Shown here: piece after piece, positions 8,807 through 18,119 of the stretch
How positions within the stretch are numbered: the stretch's first letter is position 1
Layout: every line of letters begins with the position of its first letter
Assembly (NCBI GenBank): GCA_009659925.1
Contig: PUXW01000010.1
Coordinates: 1 to 45,827 of the forward strand
Reading direction: 5' to 3'
DNA length: 45,827 nt
DNA from: Nitratiruptor sp.
GTDB taxonomy: Bacteria > Campylobacterota > Campylobacteria > Campylobacterales > Nitratiruptoraceae
Notes under the pieces: model-generated
The model's input: the letters and a program-made list of their open reading frames with translations, nothing else
What the model was told of the DNA's origin: nothing
Database searches by the model: none
Translations under genes and position numbers: made by a program

Positions 8807-9771
8807 GCAAGCTCCTTCAAGATCTCCTCGAAGGCCTGGACGAAGGCGGCAAGCCCCTCTTCCAACAACTCTCGGGAGACCGATGCTATGTCGACTCCAT
8901 TATCGTGTAGCTGGGCAAAAAATTTATCGATCTCCCCTTGGGGGATGGGAAGGGCTGGCTCCCTGGCTCCATGGGCGATAAAGGCTTGGATGGTGGCGAG
9001 AGGGGCGGTATTGATGGCGTTGGGAGCCAGGAGGTTGGTGATGTAGTAGTGGGGTGGGTAGTCCCCCCCCTTGACGCTGGTACTGGCAAAGAGGGGGCGG
9101 ATATTGGGGGCTTCGTGTTGCATTAGAAGGTTGTAGATGGCGGCGGCGTTCATGATGCCGGATTTGCCCCGTAGATGGGAAGGGAGATGAGGGTCGAGTT
9201 TGCGATCGAAGCGGCTCACAAAGATACTCAAAACCCCATAGCTCTGGGGGTTACCAGCCCGCTGGAGAGCCTGGAGGCTCTCAAGGGCCTGCTGGGGGGA
9301 GAAGATGAGGGTGGCGTTAATGTGGATCCCCTCCCGGGCCAATGCCTCCATGGCCCGGTACCCGGCTGGAGTTGCGGGGATTTTGATCATCACATTGGGC
9401 ATGGCGATGGCTTCAATGAGTCTCTTGGCCTCGGCGATGGTGGCCTGGGCGTCGTCGTGGAGCCTGGGGTCGACCTCGATGCTCACAAACCCATCGTCCC
9501 CCGCCTCGTAGAGGGGCAAGAGGAGTCTGGCGGCCCGTTTGATGTCTTCGATGGCCAGGGCTTCATAGCGCTCCTTGGGAGGAAGTCCTTGGAGTTCCTC
9601 CAGCTGGGAGGCATAAGCCGGAGAGGAGAGGATGGCCTCCTTGAAGATGGCTGGATTGGAGGTGGCCCCGTTGATTTGGCCATGTTCGATAAGTGTGGGA
9701 AAGTGATCTTCGAGAAAGGAACGCTCAATGAAGTCGAGCCAGAGGGAGAAGTGGATTTGTGGAAGGTACAT
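8803..9771 (-). CDS. tal: Transaldolase
   Basis: Transaldolase moves a dihydroxyacetone unit between sugar phosphates in the non-oxidative pentose phosphate pathway. The 322-residue product has the TSNPAIF motif near residue 37, the Schiff-base lysine in VMIKIPATPAG near 145, an INATLIFS motif near 172, and an SIFVSRFDRKLD motif. Length and motifs fit the TalB-like (long) class found in Campylobacterota. The ATG lies just after a possible hairpin that would cover its Shine-Dalgarno sequence (9773-9801). The gene overlaps the pilT-like start by 4 bases. Confidence 0.92.
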   Translation of the reverse strand: MYLPQIHFSLWLDFIERSFLEDHFPTLIEHGQINGATSNPAIFKEAILSSPAYASQLEELQGLPPKERYEALAIEDIKRAARLLLPLYEAGDDGFVSIEVDPRLHDDAQATIAEAKRLIEAIAMPNVMIKIPATPAGYRAMEALAREGIHINATLIFSPQQALESLQALQRAGNPQSYGVLSIFVSRFDRKLDPHLPSHLRGKSGIMNAAAIYNLLMQHEAPNIRPLFASTSVKGGDYPPHYYITNLLAPNAINTAPLATIQAFIAHGAREPALPIPQGEIDKFFAQLHDNGVDIASVSRELLEEGLAAFVQAFEEILKELA

Positions 9772-9772
9772 G

Positions 9773-9801
9773 GCTACCCCTTTTTTAGCCTAGAGGGTAG
9801 C
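9773..9801 (-). promoter_or_regulatory. Inverted repeat covering the tal ribosome-binding site
   Basis: Read on the minus strand, GCTACCC (9801-9795) can pair with GGGTAGC (9779-9773) across a 15-base loop. The 5' arm lies in the last codons of aat, the loop holds the aat stop codon, and the 3' arm includes the GGGG Shine-Dalgarno of tal. Ribosomes finishing aat would open the stem. This fits translational coupling, but no test is possible from sequence alone. Confidence 0.4.
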
Positions 9802-10488
9802 AGGATCGAACTTAAAGTTCCATTTTCCTATTTCTCCCCCCTGCTGGAGAGCCCTTTCCAATTCGTCGAGGAAGCGGTCCCGGGGAATATCACAAGCTCC
9901 CATCCGCTTAAGGTGGTCGCTCGGCACCTGGCAGTCGATGAGAGAGATCCCAAGCTCCTTGGCGATCTGGGTGAGGCGCACGAGGGCCACCTTGCTAGCA
10001 TCGGAAACGAGGGAGAACATACTCTCCCCAAAAAAGGCGCCTCCCATAGCCAACCCATAGAGCCCTCCAACCAACATCCCTCCCCGCCACACCTCAATGG
10101 AGTGGGCAAATCCCCGACGATGGAGCTCCTCAAAGACCTCGATGATCTCCGGTAAGATCCAGGTATCCCCCATCCGAACCATACGGCAGCTGCGAATGAC
10201 CTGGCCGAAGGCTCGATCTGTCGTGACGCGGAAACGCTTGAGACTCTTGCGCAAGCTGCGGGAGATCTTGATCTGGTCCGGATAGAGGACGGCCCGGGGA
10301 TCGGGACACCACCAGAGGATGGGATCCCCTTCGCTATACCAGGGAAAGATCCCCATCCGATAGGCACGCAAGACCCGATCTGGGTGGAGATCCCCTCCAA
10401 AGGCCACCAACCCTTCAGGCCCAGCCTGCCTGGGATCGGGGAAGAGGTGGGAGTAGGGACTCAGCCTTGGAATAAGGGTCTCTCTCAT
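9790..10488 (-). CDS. aat: Leucyl/phenylalanyl-tRNA-protein transferase
   Basis: This enzyme adds Leu or Phe from aminoacyl-tRNA to proteins with N-terminal Arg or Lys, creating a primary N-degron. The 232-residue product has the GLVAFGGDL and YRMGIFPWYSEGDPILWWCPDPR motifs near residues 28-70, and GGLYGLAMGGAFFGESMFS near 150, all diagnostic of the family. It overlaps clpA by 4 bases (ATGA). Together with clpA and clpS it forms a complete mark-recognise-degrade cassette in one operon, as in Campylobacter (Cj1107-Cj1109). Confidence 0.96.
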   Translation of the reverse strand: MRETLIPRLSPYSHLFPDPRQAGPEGLVAFGGDLHPDRVLRAYRMGIFPWYSEGDPILWWCPDPRAVLYPDQIKISRSLRKSLKRFRVTTDRAFGQVIRSCRMVRMGDTWILPEIIEVFEELHRRGFAHSIEVWRGGMLVGGLYGLAMGGAFFGESMFSLVSDASKVALVRLTQIAKELGISLIDCQVPSDHLKRMGACDIPRDRFLDELERALQQGGEIGKWNFKFDPATL

Positions 10489-12680
10489 TGGTAGCGAAAG
10501 AGGAGCTTTTGGCCCCGCACGTCGACCCGTACCCGGCCCCCTTTGGAGAGTTTGCCAAAGAGGATCTCATTGGTGAGAGGGGTCTTGATCTCCTCGGCAA
10601 TGACCCGGCCAAGGGGACGGGCCCCCATCTGCTCGTCATACCCCTTTTGGGCCAGATAGCGCTTGGCCCGGGGAGTGAGGGAGATGGTGATCCCTTTGGA
10701 AGCCAACTGTTCGTTGAGCTCCCGGATGAACTTCTCCACGATCCCCTCCACAATCTCGGGTTGCAAGGGTTTGAAGCGGATAATGGCATCCAACCTGTTG
10801 CGAAACTCGGGGGTGAAGTAGTGTTTGAGGGCCTCATCGAACTTGGTGTTTTGCTCCTGCTTGAAGCCCATCACGTTGGCCTCTGTCGCCCCTACATTGG
10901 AGGTCATGATGAGGATCACATGCTTGAAATCTGCAACATTGCCGTTGTTGTCGGTCAAAGTGGCGTTATCCATCACCTGGAGCAAGATGTTGATCAGGTC
11001 CGGATGGGCCTTTTCGATCTCATCCAGGAGGAGGACCGTATGGGGATGTTTGCGAATGGCCTCGGTGAGCTGTCCCCCCTCTTCATAGCCAATATACCCG
11101 GGCGGTGCCCCGATGAGCCGACTGACTGCGTGCTTCTCCATGTATTCACTCATGTCGAAGCGCTCGAAGTGGACCCCGAGGTTGCGGGCCAGCTCCTTGG
11201 CCAGTTCGGTCTTTCCAACCCCGGTCGGGCCGACGAAGAGGAAGCTTCCAATTGGACGGTTGGGGGGATTCAAGCCGGCCCGGCTCCGCTTGATGGCCAT
11301 CGCCAATTGCTGGCAGGCCTCTTCCTGACCTAAAACATTGGCTTTGAGCCGCTCCTCCAAATTGCGCAACAGCTCGATATCGTCCCTGGTCACCCGGGCT
11401 GGGGGGAGACCGACCATCTTGGCAATCACATCCTCGATATCGTGGACCGTGACGATGCTGCGTTTCTTCTTCCTCAAATGGAAGCTCGCCCCCACCTCAT
11501 CGATGAGGTCGATCGCTTTGTCCGGAAGTTGGCGATCGTTAATGTAGCGATCTGAGAGCTCCACGGCGCTGCGTAAGGCGGCAATGGAGTATTTCACCTT
11601 GTGGTGGGCCTCATACTTCTCTTTGAGCCCCTTGAGGATCTTGAAACTGGTCTCTAGATCCGGCTCCTTTACGTCAACCTTGGCGAAGCGGCGGCTTAAG
11701 GCCCGATCCTTCTCCAGGAAGTTTCGAAACTCGCTATAAGTCGTGGCACCGATACACTTGATCGCTCCACTGGCCAGGGCCGGTTTGAGGAGGTTGGAGG
11801 CGTCCATACTCCCTCCTTGGGTCGCTCCGGCGCCGACGATGGTATGGATCTCGTCGATGAAGACAATGGCATTGGGGATGCTCTTGAGCTCTTCGATGAC
11901 CCCCTTGAGCCGCTTCTCAAAATCCCCTCGGTACTTGGTGCCGGCCAACAAAGCCCCCATGTCCAGGGAATAGAGGCTCGCCCCTTCCAGGATATCGGGA
12001 ATCTGGCCCGAAGCGATCTGCAAGGCGAGCCCCTCGGCGATCGCCGTCTTTCCAACCCCAGGCTCACCGACCAGGAGGGGGTTGTTCTTCTTGCGCCGGC
12101 ACAAGATCTGCATAACCCGCTCGATCTCCTTCTCCCGTCCGATGACCGGATCGATCCGTCCAGCCCGGGCTTCAGCCAGCAGGTCGATGGTGAACTTGGC
12201 CAGATAGGAGTCTTCGTCCAATTTGCGCCCCTCCCTTCCACCGACATCGTCACTCTCCTGGTGGGAGATCACTTCGAGGATATCCAGCTTGCTAATACCC
12301 TGCTCCTTGAGGAGGTAGACGCTGTAGCTGTGCTCTTCGTCAAAGAGGGCCGCCAGTAGATCCCCGACGGTGGCCTCCTTCTTCTCGGCACTTTGAATAT
12401 GGCGGATCATGTTCTCGATGACCCGGGAGAGGGCTACCGTCTCAAAGGGCTCGCGCACCACATGATCGGGTAGGGGTTTGAGGGTATTCTCGATGTGGGC
12501 GATGAGCTTCTTCTTGAGCTCAGTGGTGTTGGCCCCTGCCTGGCGTAAAATGCGCTCCCCCTCTTTGGAGTTGAGCAAGGCGAGAAAGACATGTTCTACC
12601 GTTAAGTACTCGTGGCGGTGCTTCTTGGCGTAGTTGACCGCCTCTTTGAAAATATTGTTCAACTGATTGCTAATCATCAC
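10485..12680 (-). CDS. clpA: ATP-dependent Clp protease ATP-binding subunit ClpA
   Basis: This is the AAA+ unfoldase that feeds substrates to ClpP. The 731-residue product has an N-terminal double Clp-N repeat domain (about 1-145, the ClpS docking site) and a first AAA module with GEPGVGKT near 210 and FIDEIHT near 275. The second AAA module has GPTGVGKT near 485 and [10 protein letters not shown] near 550. The M-domain coiled coil of ClpB is absent. An MGF tripeptide near residue 605 matches the ClpP-contacting loop, so this is a proteolytic partner and not a disaggregase. Its ATG overlaps the end of clpS. Confidence 0.96.
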   Translation of the reverse strand: MMISNQLNNIFKEAVNYAKKHRHEYLTVEHVFLALLNSKEGERILRQAGANTTELKKKLIAHIENTLKPLPDHVVREPFETVALSRVIENMIRHIQSAEKKEATVGDLLAALFDEEHSYSVYLLKEQGISKLDILEVISHQESDDVGGREGRKLDEDSYLAKFTIDLLAEARAGRIDPVIGREKEIERVMQILCRRKKNNPLLVGEPGVGKTAIAEGLALQIASGQIPDILEGASLYSLDMGALLAGTKYRGDFEKRLKGVIEELKSIPNAIVFIDEIHTIVGAGATQGGSMDASNLLKPALASGAIKCIGATTYSEFRNFLEKDRALSRRFAKVDVKEPDLETSFKILKGLKEKYEAHHKVKYSIAALRSAVELSDRYINDRQLPDKAIDLIDEVGASFHLRKKKRSIVTVHDIEDVIAKMVGLPPARVTRDDIELLRNLEERLKANVLGQEEACQQLAMAIKRSRAGLNPPNRPIGSFLFVGPTGVGKTELAKELARNLGVHFERFDMSEYMEKHAVSRLIGAPPGYIGYEEGGQLTEAIRKHPHTVLLLDEIEKAHPDLINILLQVMDNATLTDNNGNVADFKHVILIMTSNVGATEANVMGFKQEQNTKFDEALKHYFTPEFRNRLDAIIRFKPLQPEIVEGIVEKFIRELNEQLASKGITISLTPRAKRYLAQKGYDEQMGARPLGRVIAEEIKTPLTNEILFGKLSKGGRVRVDVRGQKLLFRYQ

Positions 12681-12976
12681 TCTTCCTCCATTGTCGCTTT
12701 GAGCGGGAACTCGTTGGCCCGCGCCCTGCGATGGACCTCCTCCACCTTAGTCTCGGCAATCTCATAGGTATAGACCCCGCACAGCCCCTTCCCCCGCTTG
12801 TGGACGGTAAGCATGATATCCACGGCCTCGGCGTAGCTCTTGTGGAAGACATCCATGAGAATTTCGACGACAAAGTCCATGGTGGTATAGTCGTCGTTGA
12901 GCAAAAAGACCTTATAGCGTTTGGGTTCGTCCAGTTTTACCAACTCTTTGGTCTCTACTTTGCTTGCCAATTGCAA
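12677..12976 (-). CDS. clpS: ATP-dependent Clp protease adapter ClpS
   Basis: This small adapter binds N-degron residues (Leu, Phe, Tyr, Trp) and hands substrates to ClpA. The 99-residue product has the conserved LLNDDYTTMDFVVEIL segment near residue 27 and HKRGKGLCGVYTYEIAETK near 60, including the residues that build the N-degron pocket. The start is uncertain: TTG at 12976 or a second TTG two codons later, neither with a strong Shine-Dalgarno. Only the first ~20 residues, which are flexible in this family, are affected. It is the first gene of the clpS-clpA-aat operon. Confidence 0.93.
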   Translation of the reverse strand: MQLASKVETKELVKLDEPKRYKVFLLNDDYTTMDFVVEILMDVFHKSYAEAVDIMLTVHKRGKGLCGVYTYEIAETKVEEVHRRARANEFPLKATMEEE

Positions 12977-12992
12977 ACCCCATCGCTTTTTT

Positions 12993-12998
12993 ATTATA
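12993..12998 (-). promoter_or_regulatory. -10 box (TATAAT) for clpS-clpA-aat
   Basis: A perfect TATAAT sits about 17 bases ahead of the proposed clpS start, in an A/T-rich divergent gap shared with bioD. The short distance implies a very short leader, or a start slightly further downstream. Confidence 0.5.
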
Positions 12999-13052
12999 AA
13001 TTTACCATTAGTTGGTTAATATTGGCTTAAAAAGAGTGGGAAGGGTAGGAGG

Positions 13053-13691
13053 ATGCGGCTCTTCATCACCGCGACCAATACCGGCGTCGGTAAGACCCAT
13101 ACCACCTTGGCCCTCATGGAGCTTGCAGCAAAGCGAGGTCTTGCTCCAGGCTGTTTCAAGCCTATTGAGACGGGGGTCGAGGAGACTCCCCCAGATGGTA
13201 GCACACTCCTAGCCAGATGTCAAGAGCTTAATAAAAATTTCAGCAAATTTATGGTAGAGGACATAGTTCCCTACCGCTTCCAGCTTCCAGCCGCTCCCTA
13301 TGTAGCCAAAGGTGAGAGATCCATCGATCGCAATGCCATCATCGAACAGGCACACATCCTCGAAGAGGCGTGTGATATTCTCTTCATCGAAGGGGCTGGA
13401 GGGCTCCTAGTCCCCATCGAGTGCAACTATTTCATGATCGACCTCATCCAAGACCTGGAAAGCCCAGCCCTCTTGGTTGCCCCTTCCAAGCTCGGCTCCA
13501 TCAACGACACCCTCTTGAGCCAGATGGCCCTAGAGCGCTGGGGGATCGAGTGGCTCTGGTATATCAATCTCTTCGAGGAGCGCCACCACTTCTGGAAGAT
13601 CACCGCTCCCTACTTTCGCAACTGCCTTGGAGAGCTCCCAACCAAGCTGGACTCAATATTCGATCGTTATCTGGACCGGTATGGAGCGTAG
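13053..13691 (+). CDS. bioD: ATP-dependent dethiobiotin synthetase
   Basis: This enzyme closes the ureido ring of dethiobiotin from 7,8-diaminopelargonic acid, CO2 and ATP, the penultimate step of biotin synthesis. The 212-residue product has the P-loop TATNTGVGKTHTT near residue 6, the CFKPIETG motif with the catalytic Lys near 38, and FIEGAGGLLVPI near 112. Other bio genes are not in the window. The gene is transcribed divergently from clpS. Its 3' end overlaps the convergent glycine-zipper gene by 39 bases. Confidence 0.93.
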   Translation: MRLFITATNTGVGKTHTTLALMELAAKRGLAPGCFKPIETGVEETPPDGSTLLARCQELNKNFSKFMVEDIVPYRFQLPAAPYVAKGERSIDRNAIIEQAHILEEACDILFIEGAGGLLVPIECNYFMIDLIQDLESPALLVAPSKLGSINDTLLSQMALERWGIEWLWYINLFEERHHFWKITAPYFRNCLGELPTKLDSIFDRYLDRYGA

Positions 13692-14135
13692 AGGCCGATC
13701 GCTGTACTTGACGATCTCCCTGCCAAGGATCCTGGCGTAGTTCGCGTATTCGGGGATAGCCTCCCGCTGCTCCTGATAACGGGTGCGGCAGCGTTTGACG
13801 ATCCGATAGCCAGGTTGAGCCTCCCGTTCGGCCAAGTTCTTTCCGATGAGGGTACCCAGGATGGCGCCTCCAACCGTTGCTGCGGTCTTGCCGCTCCCAC
13901 CTCCGACCTGATGGCCGAGAATCCCTCCAGCGGCACCCCCAATGATAGCCCCTACCACATCGCTTCTATCTTCCACGGGCACCTCCTCCTCCCAACACTC
14001 TTGGACTGGAACCCGCTTGGTGATGTAGCGCTCATGTTTGACACTCCGATGGACAGGTACCTCCTGGCTCAAAGTTATCACCTCCCCAGAAAGAAAGAGG
14101 GCCAGGAGGGGGATAAGGAGCAAAGATCGACCCAT
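13653..14135 (-). CDS. Exported glycine-zipper 2TM-domain protein
   Basis: The 160-residue product starts with a signal peptide (MGRSLLLIPLLALFLSG) and ends in a charged, Arg/Tyr-rich region. Between residues about 60 and 105 it has the repeated glycine pattern VVGAIIGGAAGGILG...GGAILGTLIG of the glycine-zipper 2TM domain, found in 17-kDa rickettsial-type surface antigens and SlyB-like envelope proteins. No lipobox is evident. It is probably an envelope protein of unknown task. The ATG at 14135 follows AAGGAGGGTTC, so the much longer reading frame extending to 14465, across the start of pyrB, is spurious. Its 3' end overlaps bioD tail to tail. Confidence 0.8.
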   Translation of the reverse strand: MGRSLLLIPLLALFLSGEVITLSQEVPVHRSVKHERYITKRVPVQECWEEEVPVEDRSDVVGAIIGGAAGGILGHQVGGGSGKTAATVGGAILGTLIGKNLAEREAQPGYRIVKRCRTRYQEQREAIPEYANYARILGREIVKYSDRPLRSIPVQITIEY

Positions 14136-14195
14136 GTGAACCCTCCTTTTTTTCCAAAGGATAGCACACCATCGTGAATCGATTGTGAGTTGTAG

Positions 14196-14201
14196 TATAA
14201 T
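14196..14201 (+). promoter_or_regulatory. -10 box (TATAAT) for pyrB-pabB
   Basis: A perfect TATAAT lies 25 bases ahead of the pyrB ATG. It indicates a start site near 14208 and a short leader with no visible attenuator. Confidence 0.6.
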
Positions 14202-14226
14202 ACGCCAAAAATGGAGTAGAGCACCG

Positions 14227-15111
14227 ATGCAAGGGCGATCCAGGCACCTCATTACCACCCATGACCTCACCCTCGAAGAGGTGGAGCAGATCTGCGCTAT
14301 GGCCCAAAGATTTAGCCAGGGGGAGGGAGGCAAACCCTTGCAAGATTGCCTCATAATCACCATCTTCTTCGAGAACTCCACCCGGACACGAAGTAGCTTT
14401 GAAGTCGCAGCCAAACGGCTGGGAGCAGACGTCGTCCACTTGGATGTGAGCCGCAGCAGCACCAAGAAGGGAGAGACCCTCTACGACACCGCTGCCAATC
14501 TGGACGCCATGGGGCCAAACGCCATCGTCGTCCGCCACCAAAGTTCGGGAGTACCCCAGCTACTGGCCCGCCATGTCCATTGCTCCATTATCAACGGCGG
14601 TGACGGCTTCCACGCCCATCCCACCCAAGCCCTCCTCGATCTGTATACCCTACGGCACCACTTGGGAGACCTGAAGGGCCGCCGCATCGCTATCGTCGGG
14701 GATATCAAGAATAGTCGGGTCGCCAACTCCAATATCGAACTGCTCCGCCGTTTCGGCATGGAAGTCATCCTCGTAGGCCCTCCCCACTTCTTGCCCTCCA
14801 TCGATCTGCCTAAAAGCTATCGGCTCGACCAGGTGGTAGGGGAGGTGGATGCCATCATGAGCCTGCGTACCCAGACCGAACGCCACCAGGAGCCCCTCTA
14901 CGGCTCTTTGCAAGATTACGCCCGGGACTTTTGCATCACCAAAGAGCTTATCGGCGATCGCGACCTCATCATCCTTCACCCTGGACCGGTCCATCGCAAC
15001 ATCGACATCAGCGACGAGGTCCTCGCCGATCCCCGGTGCAAGGTACTCGAACAGGTACGCAATGGCGTCTTTGTCCGTATGGCGGTCCTCCTTCATCTCA
15101 TCGATGGATAG
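14227..15111 (+). CDS. pyrB: Aspartate carbamoyltransferase catalytic subunit
   Basis: This enzyme joins carbamoyl phosphate and aspartate in pyrimidine synthesis. The 294-residue product carries the carbamoyl-phosphate loop [13 protein letters not shown] near residue 50, KKGET near 82, the [11 protein letters not shown] motif near 130, and [15 protein letters not shown] near 260. The motifs separate it from ornithine carbamoyltransferase. The ATG at 14227 is preceded by GGAG; an upstream in-frame ATG (14185) lies before the -10 box and is rejected. No pyrI regulatory subunit is nearby, as in other Campylobacterota. The stop overlaps the pabB start. Confidence 0.96.
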   Translation: MQGRSRHLITTHDLTLEEVEQICAMAQRFSQGEGGKPLQDCLIITIFFENSTRTRSSFEVAAKRLGADVVHLDVSRSSTKKGETLYDTAANLDAMGPNAIVVRHQSSGVPQLLARHVHCSIINGGDGFHAHPTQALLDLYTLRHHLGDLKGRRIAIVGDIKNSRVANSNIELLRRFGMEVILVGPPHFLPSIDLPKSYRLDQVVGEVDAIMSLRTQTERHQEPLYGSLQDYARDFCITKELIGDRDLIILHPGPVHRNIDISDEVLADPRCKVLEQVRNGVFVRMAVLLHLIDG

Positions 15112-16120
15112 ACTCAGCTACTATGCCGCCAGAAGGATCCCCTTCCTCTTCGTCATCGACTACGCCAAACGAAACCTCTTTGTCGAGCCGATCCACCAAC
15201 TACGCTCCATCTACTTCCACACCCCCCTCCTGCGCAACTATACTCCACCCCCTCTAGTTCAAAGCCCCCGACTCCTCTCCAAAAGGCCCATCTCTTTCGA
15301 GGGCTACCGCCAGGCCTTCCACCAGGTCATAGCGGCTATCCGGGCCGGCCAAACCTACCTCCTCAACCTCACCTTCCCCACCACCATCTCGATGGATGGA
15401 GATCTTGAAGCCCTCTTCTTCACGGCTCAGGCCAAGTTCAAACTCTACTTCCAAGGCCGCTTCGTCTGTTTCTCCCCCGAGCGCTTCGTCTCCATCGACG
15501 AGGAGGGGATTATCCGCACCTTTCCAATGAAGGGTACTATCGACGCGAGCCTTCCAGACGCCAAGGAGCGCATCCTTGCCGATACCAAGGAGATGGCCGA
15601 ACACACGATGGTCGTCGACTTACTGCGCAACGATTTGGCCATGGTGGCCCAGCGGGTCCGGGTCACTCGTTTTCGCTATGTGGACCGGATCGTCGCTGGG
15701 AAAAAGGAGCTCTTGCAGGTCAGCAGCCAGATCGAAGGGCGCCTTCCCCCCGATTGGCGACTCCATCTAGGCCAGATCATGGATCGACTCTTGCCAGCTG
15801 GAAGCGTCACAGGAGCTCCCAAGAAGAGTACATGTGCCATCATCGAGGAGGTAGAGGGGTACGATCGGGGCTTTTACACCGGGGTTTTTGGTATCTTCGA
15901 CGGCACCAGGCTCGATAGCGCCGTCATGATCCGCTATGTCGAGGCCCAAGGGGAGGAATTGGTCTACAAGAGCGGGGGGGGAATTACCATCGACAGCGAT
16001 GCCAAACGGGAGTACCAGGAGCTCATCGAGAAAGTCTACCTGCCAGTTCCAAAAGCCTCCGATAGGCCCGAAAGGCAGCTTCAATTGGATCCTCGTGAAC
16101 CCCTTCCCGGATCTCAATAG
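15104..16120 (+). CDS. pabB: Aminodeoxychorismate synthase component I
   Basis: This chorismate-binding enzyme makes 4-amino-4-deoxychorismate, the p-aminobenzoate precursor for folate. The 338-residue product lacks the long N-terminal domain of TrpE. It has the chorismate-binding motifs FPMKGTI near residue 147 (the Lys of the PIKGT signature), VDLLRNDL near 173, [11 protein letters not shown] near 229, and a GIFDG...SGGGIT segment. The partner lyase PabC is not fused, unlike in some relatives. The ATG at 15104 overlaps the pyrB stop, so translation is probably coupled. The last 98 bases overlap the convergent pqiC gene, and the C-terminal ~30 residues look unconserved. Confidence 0.9.
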   Translation: MDRLSYYAARRIPFLFVIDYAKRNLFVEPIHQLRSIYFHTPLLRNYTPPPLVQSPRLLSKRPISFEGYRQAFHQVIAAIRAGQTYLLNLTFPTTISMDGDLEALFFTAQAKFKLYFQGRFVCFSPERFVSIDEEGIIRTFPMKGTIDASLPDAKERILADTKEMAEHTMVVDLLRNDLAMVAQRVRVTRFRYVDRIVAGKKELLQVSSQIEGRLPPDWRLHLGQIMDRLLPAGSVTGAPKKSTCAIIEEVEGYDRGFYTGVFGIFDGTRLDSAVMIRYVEAQGEELVYKSGGGITIDSDAKREYQELIEKVYLPVPKASDRPERQLQLDPREPLPGSQ

Positions 16121-16505
16121 GGCTTCCATTGATGCTCCCCTGGAGGAGGATCTCCCCTCGATCCATATCGTAGTAGAACTCCTCGATCTCGATCTTGAGC
16201 CGCTTTTTGGGCTGACTGGAACACTCCCACGGATAGAGACAGGCCCCGAGCCAACGCAGGGCACAGCGGGTCGCGAAGGTCTCGGGAGCAGGGGCGAAGG
16301 AGGCCCGCAGGTATCCCAGGAGGCCATTGCGCTTGTAGGGGAAGCGATCATCGATGAAATAGTCTGGCAAGGAGATGGGATAGAGGCCAAGGCTCCGGGT
16401 AGGCCCCTGGGGACAGCGGGCGAGGGGGAGGTGGTAGGTAGGGGGTGGACTTGGCTTGATGGTACAGCCTGCAAGGAGGAGAGCGAGAAAGAGGAGGGGA
16501 GCCAT
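16023..16505 (-). CDS. pqiC: PqiC-like ABC-type transport auxiliary lipoprotein
   Basis: The 160-residue product has a short signal peptide with a clear lipobox (LLAGC, lipidated Cys at about residue 14) followed by a domain of the PqiC/DUF330 type. PqiC lipoproteins sit in the outer membrane and dock the PqiB tunnel for phospholipid traffic. Identification rests mainly on position directly after the MCE-domain gene (TAG of pqiB is followed immediately by the ATG) and on size, plus a YHLP segment near the mature N-terminus. Its 3' end overlaps pabB by 98 bases on the opposite strand. Confidence 0.75.
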   Translation of the reverse strand: MAPLLFLALLLAGCTIKPSPPPTYHLPLARCPQGPTRSLGLYPISLPDYFIDDRFPYKRNGLLGYLRASFAPAPETFATRCALRWLGACLYPWECSSQPKKRLKIEIEEFYYDMDRGEILLQGSINGSPIEIREGVHEDPIEAAFRAYRRLLELAGRLSR

Positions 16506-18119
16506 CTAGTCTCCAAAGATGATGGCATTTGGTTTGCGGCGGAGTTTGCGCAAGAGCCTATTGGCCTCCTTGATGGCCCGGTCCAGATCGTAAAGGAGTA
16601 GATCGAGGCGCTCTTTGAAGAGGGAATCGTGGCCATAGCTTTTTGCCAACTTCTGGTAGCTGGCCAGGGTCTCTTGGAGCTGGTGGAGATTGGCCTCCAG
16701 CTGGCGGGGAAGGTTTTGGGTGGCGTTGGTTTCCAGGAGGTGGTTGAGGTTGGCAAGGCTCCGTTTGAGGGTCAAGAGGGTGGTGCGCAAGGGGGCTTTG
16801 GTCTCTTCCAAGAGGGCGGAAAGACTCTCAAGGGTTCGTTCGATAGGAGCCTCCTCGATCTTGTCTAGAATCGCCTGGATGGTTGCCGTCAGACGGGCCA
16901 ACTTCCCCTTGGTGGTGGGGAAGTAGTAACCCTCCCCGCTCCAGAAAAGGGTGGCATTGCTCTCATCGGTAAAGACGAGCTCCACATATAAATCGTTGAG
17001 GATCGGCAAGGATTGGCTCAACCTGGCCCGGAGCCCCTGGGCGACGAGGCGTTTCAAATTGGCCAATCCATCCTCCTCGGCCCTCTGGCGAAAGGCAGCC
17101 ACATCGATGGAGGCGATGATCCGAGAGGAGATCCGTTTGTGCTGGAGATCGAAGTGGGAGCGGATATCTTTGACCTCCCCGACCCGGAACCCCTCGATTT
17201 TCACCGCCGCCCCAATAGGCAAATAGCCTACATTCTCGTCAAATTCCATGACGAAGTCGAGATAGCGCTCCTGCCCCACCCCGATCCGCTTCCTGTTGGC
17301 TTCGGCCTTGCTGGGGTAGAGGTAGAACTCCCCCAAGGATTGGGGGCTCTCAAGTTCGGGCTGCTGGGTGGCAAACTCGATTCCTCCCGAGAGGATCTGG
17401 GCCAGGGAGTTCATTTGCACATCGAGCCCCCGATCGTTGAGGTTCACAGAGATGGAGTTGATGTTCCAAAAGCGGGTGGTGGTATTGACGAAGCGATCGT
17501 AGGGCTCTTTGACGAAGATGTGGATAATCACCCGCTTGCCCGTCGGATCGAGCTGGACCCGCTCGATGCGGCCAACTTCAATCTGGCGGTAATAGACCGG
17601 ATCCCCCGGAGCCAGATCGTAGGAGCGCTCGGCTACCAGGCTCAAGGAGCGCCCCCGCTCCTCCCCCAAGTCGATGGGAGGCTCATCGAGGCCGACGAAG
17701 TGCTCTTTGGGTTCGTGGCCCAGTTTGGCATACATCTGGATATAAGCGCCACTCATGAGGGCATCGAGGCCCCGGATCTTCCCCAATCCGATCTCGGGCT
17801 TCACGATCCAGAATTTAGTGGTTTCGTTGAGAAAAGGGGCTACATCCCGATTCATCCGGGCCCTCACCCGCACCCCCTCGGCCAAGATCTCCACCCGTTC
17901 TACGACCCCGACCTTCACATCTCGAAATTTGATATAGCTGCTCTTTGGCTCCAGCCCACCGCTCTCCTTGAAGAGGATGGTGATGGTAGGCCCCAATTGG
18001 GAGTAGTACTTGTAGATGAGCCATCCCCCGACCAGAAGGGCAAGGAGGGGAACCAGAAGGATGGCTAGGGAGACCCTCGACTTCGTGACCTCTACGGAAG
18101 GGAGTTGTTGCTCAGCCAC
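16506..18119 (-). CDS. pqiB: PqiB/MlaD-family MCE-domain membrane tunnel protein
   Basis: The 537-residue product has one N-terminal transmembrane helix (about residues 17-38) and repeated MCE domains with the typical pattern of GLEPKSSYIKFRDVKVG, ...LAPGDPVYYRQIEVG and ...LPIGAAVKIEGFRVG (starting near residues 55, 170 and 285). A long helical region at about 400-520 probably forms the periplasmic coiled-coil needle. E. coli PqiB has the same plan and forms a hydrophobic channel between inner and outer membranes. The gene overlaps the upstream pqiA half-gene by 8 bases, and pqiC follows without a gap. Confidence 0.9.
   Translation of the reverse strand: MAEQQLPSVEVTKSRVSLAILLVPLLALLVGGWLIYKYYSQLGPTITILFKESGGLEPKSSYIKFRDVKVGVVERVEILAEGVRVRARMNRDVAPFLNETTKFWIVKPEIGLGKIRGLDALMSGAYIQMYAKLGHEPKEHFVGLDEPPIDLGEERGRSLSLVAERSYDLAPGDPVYYRQIEVGRIERVQLDPTGKRVIIHIFVKEPYDRFVNTTTRFWNINSISVNLNDRGLDVQMNSLAQILSGGIEFATQQPELESPQSLGEFYLYPSKAEANRKRIGVGQERYLDFVMEFDENVGYLPIGAAVKIEGFRVGEVKDIRSHFDLQHKRISSRIIASIDVAAFRQRAEEDGLANLKRLVAQGLRARLSQSLPILNDLYVELVFTDESNATLFWSGEGYYFPTTKGKLARLTATIQAILDKIEEAPIERTLESLSALLEETKAPLRTTLLTLKRSLANLNHLLETNATQNLPRQLEANLHQLQETLASYQKLAKSYGHDSLFKERLDLLLYDLDRAIKEANRLLRKLRRKPNAIIFGD

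Noticed and set aside
14185-14227. Upstream in-frame ATG for pyrB at 14185
   Set aside because: It lies ahead of the TATAAT box at 14196-14201, so it would not be transcribed from that promoter; ATG 14227 has a proper ribosome site.
15767-16756. 329-codon open frame on the minus strand through pqiC and pabB
   Set aside because: Different frame from the real lipoprotein gene; Ser/Pro-rich and without family motifs.
17013-18068. 351-codon open frame opposite pqiB
   Set aside because: Antisense shadow of a clearly conserved MCE-domain gene.
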